Of a stretch of 64,000 nt of DNA, positions 1 to 8,292 are shown in pieces. This stretch comes from Myxococcota bacterium (GTDB taxonomy: Bacteria > Myxococcota_A > UBA9160 > UBA4427). Both the position numbers and the translations under genes were made by a program. The notes under the pieces are model-generated. The model made no database searches. It was not told the DNA's origin and saw only the letters and a program-made list of their open reading frames with translations. The stretch covers positions 1 through 64,000 of the forward strand of contig JAQWRT010000033.1 in the NCBI GenBank assembly GCA_029243605.1, given 5' to 3'. How positions within the stretch are numbered: the first letter of the stretch is position 1; each line of letters opens with the position of its first letter.

Positions 1-2
1 CC

Positions 3-815
3 CCGAGACTGATCATCGGCTCTGTCCCTTACGCGATGCATGCCGACAACGCTGCTTCTGCCCAGACGGCAGCGGATGGTGCGCAGGCTACGGCCGATGC
101 GAATACTGCAGGGATCGCAGCCAACGCCACCGCGATCGCGACGAACGCCACAGCGATTGCCGACGAGGCCGCAGCCAGGACCGCTGCTGATGCGATTCAC
201 GACGCCGATATTGTAGGCAACGCCACCGCGCTCGCGGCACTCGAGGCCCGGATTGCTGCGCTAGAGTCCCCCCCCTGCGTCACCCGCTTCTGCGCCTGCT
301 CGGATGGGGTGACGGTCGAGGACACCGCGACTGGGCTGCTGTGGGAGCGGAAGACGACCACGGGTGACGTGCACGACGTAACCAATACCTACACCTGGTC
401 GAGCACGGGGTCGGCCCCAGACGGCACGGCGTACACCGTCTTCCTGCCGGGCCTGAATGGGGCCAGCTTTGCCGGTCATGCGGACTGGCGTCTGCCTTTC
501 ATTTCGGAACTGCAGAGCATTCTGGTGGGTCTGGGTGTGGAAACAGTTGCGGACGCGGACCCCCCCGATCCCAACTCGGGGCTGAATGAGACGGGTCAGT
601 CGACGACTTGCCAGGTGTTTCCTTGCATCGACTACCAGTTTGCCGCGCTCGGCGGTCCCACGGCGGCGTCGAGTTATTGGTCGGCGTCGAATTCCGCCAC
701 CAGTCCCTTCTTCGCGTGGGGCGCGGGCTTCAGCGATGGCTTCGTGGGCCACTTCGGCCTCAAGGAGGGCGACAGCTTCGTTCGTGCCGTTCGCGCCGGC
801 TCGTGCAGTTCTTGA
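3..815 (+). CDS. DUF1566/Lcl_C-like secreted protein with Ala-rich coiled-coil-like stalk (5' end truncated by window)
   Basis: Frame is open upstream of the listed ATG (PRLIIGSVPYAMHADNA...). Heptad-like AT/AA-rich region, then TGLLWERK...WRLPFISELQSI...YWSAS...FVRAVRAG, typical of DUF1566. Confidence 0.8.
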   Translation, partial: PRLIIGSVPYAMHADNAASAQTAADGAQATADANTAGIAANATAIATNATAIADEAAARTAADAIHDADIVGNATALAALEARIAALESPPCVTRFCACSDGVTVEDTATGLLWERKTTTGDVHDVTNTYTWSSTGSAPDGTAYTVFLPGLNGASFAGHADWRLPFISELQSILVGLGVETVADADPPDPNSGLNETGQSTTCQVFPCIDYQFAALGGPTAASSYWSASNSATSPFFAWGAGFSDGFVGHFGLKEGDSFVRAVRAGSCSS

Positions 816-899
816 CCCGCCACGGGGCTCCCCATAGGAGTTCGAAGTAACGCCCATACTCGGACGTTGTGCCAAAAGCGAGCCTGAATGTCCTATCCC
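816..899 (+). repeat. Interspersed repeat copy 1 (core 849-899)
   Basis: Core aacgcccatactcggacgttgtgcca...atgtcctatccc matches 5328-5378 at 46/51 by eye. Weaker similarity extends upstream to 816. Confidence 0.85.
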
Positions 900-1343
900 C
901 TGTAGCCGGGCTCCTTGTATGCTTGATCGGCCCCAGCACATGGGAGCCTGGGGCGACCCGAGCACCATCGCCTGCTTCGGCCGAAACAACGGGTGCAACT
1001 TCACGGGGCGTTGCGCGCCAGGTGTGGGAGGCCACCACTCTTCCTCAAGCGGTGGCGAGACAGTGCCTTTGCGACGAGTGGGTCATTCGCTGGCTGGCTC
1101 AGCCTCGAAGAGACAAAGATTCTGCCCGAATGCATACGGCTCCCCCAAGAAAGGGGACCCTGCAAAAGGGTTTTCCCCTTCGCTCTTGGTCCCCCGCCCG
1201 AGAAAATCTCGATTTTCTCGTTTGGTTCCCCTGTTCTTACGGACACACTCCGCTCACTTTTCTTATGGTAGCCATGACAAAAGGGGTTTCTCCTCGCGAC
1301 CCGAGACTGGGAGCGATCGAAAGCCACCGGAAGGAGACATGAA

Positions 1344-2747
1344 ATGGCTTTGCTCTATGAGCGTTCCAGCCCTCTTCTTCGTGCCGCCCTCGCTACGAAC
1401 CGGCTCTGCGTGACCGCCCTGTTGGCGCTTAGTCTCATGCCCGCCCGGGCGCCGGCCCAGCTCTTCATGCTCGACGACACTTCGGCCGACCCGCTCGTCA
1501 CCCCCCTGATCTGCCCTGTCGGTTTTCCGTTGCCCTGTCCTCCTCTCGTGGCCTTCGGGCTGGGTGCGGAGGACCCGCTGGGATTTCTTGGCCCCCAACC
1601 TGCGCGGGGTCCGTCGCCCACCCTGGGCCGAATCAAAGGCCTTCTGGCTGGAGACGGTGACGTCTTGGCTCCCCCCGCGCCGCCCGCCACGGGTCCGATC
1701 GTTCAGAACGCACCTCCGCGACTGGCGGCCTTCACCCCGGCTCTTTCGTTCATCGCGTCGCTTTCCACGAATACCTATGATTTTGGCCTGGACTTGCGCA
1801 TCGCCTTCAGCGTGGATCGCGAGACCAGGGCACGAGACTGGCCGGCAAGCGCCGTTTCCGTGGAGGCGGCGGCCCACCAAGCTGCAGGGGATATCTTTAC
1901 TTCCAACCTTGTCTTCACAGCGCCGCAGACGTACATCGGCACTTTGTCTGGCTCTGGGTATGTGGGTGACCTCGGGGCAGGCCGGCCGGGTCCTCGCGGG
2001 ATCAACCGGCTCTTCAGGGATGAATCGCTCCTCGGGCTTCGAGCCGGGTCGGATGCCCTGATAGGCCCGGGCACTCCCGCCCCGCCCCATTCACCGGGAA
2101 GCCACGACAACGTCGACGCCCTGGAGGCGAACGAGTTCGCCTCCCCCCTCACGCCAGGCGTCTCGCCTTGGGTTCGCTCAGGCTATTTCACCCTTTACCC
2201 CTATATGGCCATGCGCTTCGGGCTTCCCTGGAGCAACATCTACGCGATTCGGGCGGGCGGCGTTTTCGCATGCCTTCCTGCCTTCGCGGTGCATACCCAG
2301 ATGGGGCTTTCGGACTTGGACATCATCGACGGCTTGGTGGTCTACGACGAGACTCCCCCCGGACTCCCCGAAAGCGTTGGCTGTAGCGCTGTGAGCGCCG
2401 AGCCCGGGGTCGACGCGGTGCTCTTCAGCCTTGCACCCGGCTCGGCTAGCCTGAATCATCCGCAAATGAAGCCGGGCGACGTGTTCTTCAGTGACTTCAG
2501 CGGGGCCTTCGCCACCTACGCGAGCGTTGACGAACTGGGGCTGGACGAAGGTTCGATCGCCGGGGGGGACAACATGGACGCACTGGAAGTCCTCTGCGCG
2601 GCGGATATCGACGGGGACGGCTTCGTGGGCTTTGACGACTACTTTAGAGTGTATACGACCTTGGCCGATATCACCGGGGACGGGCTCCACAATTTCCAGG
2701 ATCTCACTTTAGCGCTCGATTCCTGGGCGTTAGGTTGCGCAGACTAG
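1344..2747 (+). CDS. Secreted protein with C-terminal dockerin-like (GC-type) double EF-hand motif
   Basis: 467 aa. N-terminal hydrophobic segment ending PARAPAQ. C-terminus CAADIDGDGFVGFDDYFRVYTTLADITGDGLHNFQDLTLALDSWALGCAD contains two DxDGDG-type loops. Confidence 0.75.
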   Translation: MALLYERSSPLLRAALATNRLCVTALLALSLMPARAPAQLFMLDDTSADPLVTPLICPVGFPLPCPPLVAFGLGAEDPLGFLGPQPARGPSPTLGRIKGLLAGDGDVLAPPAPPATGPIVQNAPPRLAAFTPALSFIASLSTNTYDFGLDLRIAFSVDRETRARDWPASAVSVEAAAHQAAGDIFTSNLVFTAPQTYIGTLSGSGYVGDLGAGRPGPRGINRLFRDESLLGLRAGSDALIGPGTPAPPHSPGSHDNVDALEANEFASPLTPGVSPWVRSGYFTLYPYMAMRFGLPWSNIYAIRAGGVFACLPAFAVHTQMGLSDLDIIDGLVVYDETPPGLPESVGCSAVSAEPGVDAVLFSLAPGSASLNHPQMKPGDVFFSDFSGAFATYASVDELGLDEGSIAGGDNMDALEVLCAADIDGDGFVGFDDYFRVYTTLADITGDGLHNFQDLTLALDSWALGCAD

Positions 2748-2822
2748 CCGCGTAGAGGACAAGGTCGGTGTGTGTCCTGGTCAGTAGAAGCTGGGTTCGG
2801 GGCAGGGACCGTATACGGCCGT

Positions 2823-3277
2823 CTACTGACGTCGAAGTTCGTAGAGCCCGTTGGCGTTCTCGATCAACGGGGAGCATCGTCGAAGTCCGAGTCGACCTGC
2901 GGATACACAGCGAAGAAATCGCCTCGTGCGGCGAGCGCGTCGACGAAACGCCGCGCCCCAGGATGTCCAGGGCGCGCTAGCCACGCCGCGACTTCGAGCT
3001 GCGAGGCCGCATAACTGAGCGCCACTTCTCCCCTGTGAAAATCTCGCACCGTGATGAGCTCCGAGACCGGTGGCAGGGGCACGCCCTCACGTATCACCCG
3101 TGTGTACACCGTCAACAGATGGCGGAGGTCCGTCGGCGGACTTGCTTTATTTTTCCTATACGCGTCTGGGCTATCATTCGTTCTTCCATGGCCTGAGTGA
3201 GTCGCCGCCCGGCCATCCTCGCGAACCTCTACACGGGGCGCCCCCAGCCTCGAAAGGTGCCTCATGCTGTTCGACAA
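2823..3277 (-). pseudogene. Remnant of unidentified protein gene, possibly frameshifted near its 3' end
   Basis: Protein-like minus ORF (DLRHLLTVYTRVIREGVPLPPVSELITVRDFHRGEVALSYAASQLEVAAWLARPGH...DSDFDDAPR*). A plausible continuation IENANGLYELRRQ* follows in another frame. Confidence 0.35.
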
Positions 3278-4014
3278 AGCCTTCGTCGAAGCCGTCGGGG
3301 AGATTTACGACCCGCGGATGGGCACCGAGCACGTCGCGTGCGCTGCTGTACTCACTGATTCGCGGCGCGCGCCCCCGCCGAGTGCTGGAAGTCGGTATGG
3401 GCTACACGTCCTGCTTCATTCTCAAGACGCTCGCTGACAACGTGGCCGACTTCGACCGCGAGCGGGCCGCCGTGGTCGAGGCCGTCAAAGGCAACCCAGT
3501 TGGGAATCGGCCTGAAGTCGAGGGGCTGCCGTTTGTGGAGTTCGACCACTACCGCACGCCCTACCGGCCCGCCCTGCACGCCATCGACGCTCTGGTCCAT
3601 CCCCACAGCGGCGCCGCCAAGGTCATGGAGGCGGCCCGAGGACTCGGGATCGACGAGTATCTGCGTTTCCACCAGGCGGACTTTCGCGGTTGCTCTCAGC
3701 GCTTGGAAGACGAGGACCTGCCGCTGGACTTCATCTGGCTCGATGCGGGCGGCTATGCGTCCTACACGGCCTTTGCGGCCGAGTATTGAGACCTACTGAA
3801 TCCCGACGGCGGCTTGTGGCTCATCCACTCGACGCTGACCAACCTCGAGGCCATCGCGTTAGTGCGCGAGCTCAAGCTTCGGCAGGCGACGAACGAGTTC
3901 CACGACTTTGAGCTGGTGAGCGTCTTGGAGCCGCACAAGGTGGCTCAGAACAGCTTCACGCTCATTCGAAAGACGAGCGGCTACGCCGAGCGCCTGTACA
4001 CAATGAAACCCTGA
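3264..4014 (+). pseudogene. SAM-dependent O-methyltransferase-like gene, disrupted by a frameshift and an in-frame TGA
   Basis: MLFDKAFVEAVGEIYDPRMGTEHVACA in one frame continues as LLYSLIRGARPRRVLEVGMGYTSCFIL in another. AEY-TGA(3787)-DLLNPDGGLWLIHSTLTN continues in the same frame after the stop. Confidence 0.8.
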
Positions 4015-4051
4015 CTCGATACTGGCGGTGCTTATCGTCAGCGCAACCCAG

Positions 4052-4093
4052 GGGATAGGACATTCAAGCTGGGTTCAGGCAAAACGTCCGAGT
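4052..4093 (-). repeat. Interspersed repeat copy 2 (inverted, partial)
   Basis: Reverse complement actcggacgttttgcctgaacccagcttgaatgtcctatccc matches copy 3 at 39/42. Confidence 0.85.
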
Positions 4094-4186
4094 CCGCCTG
4101 CGGCACCCGCCGGGACCTGCCATAGCATCGCTACCCGGACATCACCCCAAAACCCCGCTTAAACTTCATATCCGCTGCAAAGATAA

Positions 4187-4567
4187 AAGATTTGGGGCAC
4201 GGGTGCCGCCAATCTGGAGCGCGTACCGTGGTTCGTGATCCCGTGCATCGAGAGTCCGATGGGGCGAGCAGGTGGCAAGACCGGGGTCTACGTTCATGCC
4301 AACACGTGGGCTTCGATTTACCCAGCGGTGTGGAGCTTCATGCTCGCTCTTCGAGAGCGAGGGCTCGCCACGTGTCTGACCACGAATTATCTCGCGTACG
4401 AGCGCGAGGTCGCCGACCTGCTCGGAATCCCCTTCGACACGATCAATCAAGCCTGCTTGCTGCCCGTGGCCCATGCGCAGGGAACCGACTTCCGGCGCGC
4501 AGCGCGCAAGCCAGTGGAATCGGTCGTTCACCTGAAGAGGTGGGGAACCCGCCTGGGGTCGGGGTGA
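4187..4567 (+). pseudogene. C-terminal fragment of nitroreductase-family protein
   Basis: GVYVHANTWASIYPAVWSFMLALRERGLATCLTTNYLAYEREVADLLGIPFDTINQACLLPVAHAQGTDFRRAARKPVESVVHLKRW resembles the C-terminal half of the nitroreductase family. The N-terminal half is absent, with a stop at 4184-4186. Confidence 0.65.
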
Positions 4568-4669
4568 ATCCGATGCGTTTTCGAGAACCCTGAGTACGAG
4601 GAGGGGGGGGTGAGCCTCCAAAGAGCGATCTCCCCAGCGCGGGCACCCGCGGTGAGTTATCTCAGCCGC

Positions 4670-5209
4670 TCACTCACCGGACCGCTGGGGCCGGAGGAAG
4701 ATGATCGTCAATAGAATGATCGCGGCCTGGATGACCGTGAACAGCAGACCCGCGAGACACACCCACTCCCTCCCGGGCAACCCGATCGCCAGGAAGTTGA
4801 ATATCTGTGCGACGAAACTCGTCGCTAGGATGCCGTGCACCACGATCGACTGCACCCGAAACAGTCGAGTGCGTCCAAGGTAGGCGGCCTTCTCGGGAGA
4901 ATCCATTTGAGAGTAAAGGAGCGCCCAGATGATGATGATCTGAGTTCCCATGAAAACGTAGGCGAAGCTCCAAGTTCTCCACAGTGAGGCGCCGGTCTGC
5001 CCGAGTGATACGAGCACGTGCGGGAGAATTCCTCCCATGATCGAAGCAACTGCCAGTGACAAGAGCAGAAACAAGCGAATACGGTCTTCCGGCACCAGAT
5101 CCTCGGGCCCCCGCGCCAGAGCGAAAGCGATCGCGCCGAAGCCCAGAAGAGCTCCTGCGATCTCTGCAAGGGTCTCGAACGCTGACGAGATCGGTTCCAA
5201 TCGATCCAC
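4670..5209 (-). CDS. Multi-pass membrane protein, unknown function
   Basis: 179 aa with several hydrophobic helices (FLLLSLAVASIMGGILPHVLV, VFMGTQIIIIWALLYS, LLFTVIQAAIILLTIIFL). Confidence 0.7.
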   Translation of the reverse strand: MDRLEPISSAFETLAEIAGALLGFGAIAFALARGPEDLVPEDRIRLFLLLSLAVASIMGGILPHVLVSLGQTGASLWRTWSFAYVFMGTQIIIIWALLYSQMDSPEKAAYLGRTRLFRVQSIVVHGILATSFVAQIFNFLAIGLPGREWVCLAGLLFTVIQAAIILLTIIFLRPQRSGE

Positions 5210-5295
5210 TCCGGTGACGGCGGCTCAGCCGCACGGACAGCACGGAGTGACCGCGCAAAGACTGTGAGCTGTTCGCCGCGACAGTGTTAGCACGG

Positions 5296-5378
5296 CCCGC
5301 GACAGGGCTCCTCTAGGGATTTAACAGAACGCCCATACTCGGACGTTGTGCCAGAACCCAGCTTGTATGTCCTATCCC
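5296..5378 (+). repeat. Interspersed repeat copy 3 (core 5328-5378)
   Basis: See copies 1 and 2. Lies 47 bp beyond the 3' end of the 5426-6229 gene. Confidence 0.85.
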
Positions 5379-5425
5379 TTATGGCTTGCTAGGAGGCGCT
5401 CGCTCCGCTGAGTGTTCGGGTCGCC

Positions 5426-6229
5426 CTACTGCAGCATCCCAAGCGACGGCGCTTCCTCCCTCACCGGGCTCCCGCATGCCCGAGACTGCCCATGACGCCG
5501 ACGGCCTAGCGCCCGCCGCCGCAGGCTCGCCAGCCCGCACAGCGCCGCCCCGAGCAACACCCCCGTCCCCGGCTCGGGCACGGCGAGAAAATCCGCGCTT
5601 CCCGGTGTCGGCTCCCCGAGGACATGAAAGTCCATCGCGTTATCACCCGTGTCCACGTCGGCAAACCAGCGCGCCACGCTCGAGCCCCCGGGCGGATCCG
5701 AAGCCGGGTTGCCCTCCCCTGCAAAAAAATGCGCCGACGTAAAGCTCCCGTAGCCCACGGCATCGACAACGCCGAACTCATCGCGGAGGACGATGGAATC
5801 CGGGCCGTTCTGAAAATCGAAATTGGCGACCAGGTCGGCCCCGGGCACGAACACGCTGCCGCCCCCGGTGCGATCGGCGAGAACGAAGAGCCCCGATGCG
5901 GGGATCGAACCCGACAGCATGATCACGGGCCCCACCCCCCCATCAAAACCGTTGACCCCTTCGACCTGCCAGCCGTCGAGAAGCGTGCCCGGAGGCCCCG
6001 CGAGTTCGACGAAGACGTGGCCGTCATCGCTGCCCTCGGCATCGTAGAAGATTTCGGAAATCATCACCGTGGCCAAGGCGCCGGGGGCCCACCCCAGTGC
6101 CGCGGCCAGCATCACCAGGGCCGCCCACGGGCCGCGACCTCTTCGGCTCTTTCTTCGTGCGTCTATTCGTCCATCAGTCCTTGACTCCATTCGCATACTT
6201 CTCCGCACACCGCGCTCTTGGATCTTCAT
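5426..6229 (-). CDS. PEP-CTERM sorting-domain protein with lamin-tail-like domain
   Basis: MISEIFYDAEGSDDGHVFVELAGPPGTLLDGW (LTD-like) and C-terminal VPEPGTGVLLGAALCGLASLRRRALGRRR (PEP, hydrophobic helix, basic cluster). Confidence 0.85.
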   Translation of the reverse strand: MKIQERGVRRSMRMESRTDGRIDARRKSRRGRGPWAALVMLAAALGWAPGALATVMISEIFYDAEGSDDGHVFVELAGPPGTLLDGWQVEGVNGFDGGVGPVIMLSGSIPASGLFVLADRTGGGSVFVPGADLVANFDFQNGPDSIVLRDEFGVVDAVGYGSFTSAHFFAGEGNPASDPPGGSSVARWFADVDTGDNAMDFHVLGEPTPGSADFLAVPEPGTGVLLGAALCGLASLRRRALGRRRHGQSRACGSPVREEAPSLGMLQ

Positions 6230-8091
6230 GATCTGTCCTCATTTCCAGGGGTCGGGACCGTGTTCAGTAAGGGCGAGCAGCCCGCCGATGAATCGGCCTC
6301 GGCGCCCGATTCGGCACGGAGGGCGGCGCTAAACCAGCCCCCGGTCCAGGCGTCGAGGCCCGCGGCGAGTTCCTCGGCGCGCAGGCGCAAGAGCTCCGCT
6401 TCCGGGGTCTGCTTGTCGGGCTGAGAATCCAGGGCCAGCAAGGCCCGCCGCCGGTCGAAATAGAGTTGAGTGAGTTCATCGAGGACGTTGTCCCGCAAGC
6501 TGATGACTTGGCGCGCCTCCCGGGAGAGTTCCGGGGCGTCGGCGGGATAGGCGAGATCGCCTAGGTCCCAGGCCAGGGTAATCGAGGCATCGAAGCCGCC
6601 GGAACGATCGTCGGATCGGTCGAGAAGGTCGTGGAGTTCGCCGTAGGTGAACGACTGGTCCCAGCCGCGCTCGCGGTCATGATCCGCGCCGCCCCCGGCG
6701 CGCAGGGCCAAGGCGGGCCACCAAGCCCGGCGGCCGAGGCCAGCGCGCAGGCTGCGAAAATAATCGGGGCCAAGCCCGGATCGGCGCAGGGCCTCGGCAC
6801 GAACCCGGGCCAGACTCGGTGCGGCGGGGAGGCAGCCCCGGCTAACCAGGCTCTCTTTGCCCAGCGGCGGAGCCATCGCTGTCCCCGGAACCGAGGGATG
6901 GCCGCGATAGAGCCCCCCCGGACCGGCGGCGAGGACAAAAGCCTGGCCGCCGACCCTGCCCGGGGCGATTCCCACGATGGGCATGCCGGCCAAGGGCGAG
7001 CCCGCTCTCCGCCACGGCCCGAGAAGCGAGCGCGCCGAAAGAAGCCCGCGGTCGGTGGCAAGCCAGGCCCGGCCGCCGACGCTCGCGGTATTGCCCGAAG
7101 CATCGCCCCCAGCGATCCGCAAGGCGCTCGCCCCGGCGGGCCAAACCGGGTAATCAATCTCCCAGCGCAGGGGGCCAACCCGGCCGGGCAGGGTGCGTGC
7201 CAATGCCCGGGGATAAACGACCACCAACTCGCTGCCGAACAAATCGAGGAAGAGGTCGCTGGGAATGCCTTCGAGGGGGCGGCCCGGAATTCTCACCCGC
7301 CGCCCCGGCGCGGCTTCAAGGCTCTCCCCCGCCCGCGAGAGATCGACCCGCCAGAGCTCCCGGTCGGCGAGCAACCACAGCACCCAGCCCGGGGCGTCGC
7401 CCGCAACGGACCCACCGGCGACGGGCCCCCGGGCCAGGCCCACGGCGTGAAATGAACCCAGGGGAAGGCCGTCGAGGAGGCGGCGCCAACCCCCGCCCCC
7501 GGTCGAGAGAAACGCCCCCCCCGCTCCCACCGCGACGCGAAGCTCGCCGGAAGAGATCACCCGAACGATTCGGCGGGCCGCCTCGCCCGGACCCGGCGAG
7601 CGCTCCTCGAGCCGACCCGCCGGATTCCAATGCCAGAGCCCCTGAAGCGAAGCGATCCAGAGAGCGCCGTCGCCGTCGAAATGCAGATCTCGGATGCCCC
7701 CTACCCGGGCCACCCGGCGCCAGCCCCCCGGACCCACCGAGGGATCGGTCCAAGTTCCAACCAGGGCGCCCTGGGCGTCGGCTACGGCCACCCGCGAACC
7801 CGAGGGATCCACGGTCACAGCGAGCAGGGGGCCCTCGGCGCCGGCCACGCTGACCTTCTGCCAAAGCCAGGCCTCTTCGGTCTCACCCGAACTCTCCCCC
7901 GGGCCGCCACGGCCCAGAGCGAGTGCCCCGGACGGGCCCGGCAAGGCGAGCCCCAGCACAGCCACCAACCCCGCCAACAGCGACAGGACGGCCCGGGCTC
8001 GGCGAGCATCGAAACGGCGTGGATCCCCAGAAAAAAAAGGCGGCATGCGCCCCTGAAAAGCAAGCACCGTGCCCGGCGCCGGGCGCCGCAT
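6226..8091 (-). CDS. Secreted beta-propeller-like protein with Arg/Glu-rich helical C-terminal domain, unknown function
   Basis: 621 aa. Repeated propeller-like blades (LLAVTVDPSGSRVAVADAQGALVGTW; IRDLHFDGDGALWIASLQGLWHW). C-terminus REARQVISLRDNVLDELTQLYFDRRRALLAL...RLRAEELAAGLDAWTGGWFS. Confidence 0.65.
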   Translation of the reverse strand: MRRPAPGTVLAFQGRMPPFFSGDPRRFDARRARAVLSLLAGLVAVLGLALPGPSGALALGRGGPGESSGETEEAWLWQKVSVAGAEGPLLAVTVDPSGSRVAVADAQGALVGTWTDPSVGPGGWRRVARVGGIRDLHFDGDGALWIASLQGLWHWNPAGRLEERSPGPGEAARRIVRVISSGELRVAVGAGGAFLSTGGGGWRRLLDGLPLGSFHAVGLARGPVAGGSVAGDAPGWVLWLLADRELWRVDLSRAGESLEAAPGRRVRIPGRPLEGIPSDLFLDLFGSELVVVYPRALARTLPGRVGPLRWEIDYPVWPAGASALRIAGGDASGNTASVGGRAWLATDRGLLSARSLLGPWRRAGSPLAGMPIVGIAPGRVGGQAFVLAAGPGGLYRGHPSVPGTAMAPPLGKESLVSRGCLPAAPSLARVRAEALRRSGLGPDYFRSLRAGLGRRAWWPALALRAGGGADHDRERGWDQSFTYGELHDLLDRSDDRSGGFDASITLAWDLGDLAYPADAPELSREARQVISLRDNVLDELTQLYFDRRRALLALDSQPDKQTPEAELLRLRAEELAAGLDAWTGGWFSAALRAESGAEADSSAGCSPLLNTVPTPGNEDRS

Positions 8092-8292
8092 TCTGGGCCA
8101 GGGCCGCTCGGGAGAAGATTTCGGGCTCCGAGTTCACAGATCGGGCGGGCCCACGGGTCCACAACCCCAACCACGGGACGCTTGACTCCTTGCTCCCACT
8201 CCAGAAAACTCGCCCCCCATGCACCCGCCGCGCCATACCCAGCCCCAGCCCGGATTCCGACCCCGCTCCCGGCCCATTTCGCCGAGGTGGGC

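Noticed and set aside
3787-3789. TGA recoded as Trp or Sec in the methyltransferase
   Set aside because: TGA serves as the normal stop in many confident genes here (for example cofD, ccmF, murG), and the same gene also has a frameshift, so pseudogene or sequencing error is simpler.
816-5378. Integron attC array (gene cassettes separated by recombination sites)
   Set aside because: Repeats follow gene ends and can form a hairpin, but copies are in mixed orientation, I could not find a consistent RYYYAAC/GTTRRRY pair in all copies, and no integrase is in the window. Left as a generic repeat family.
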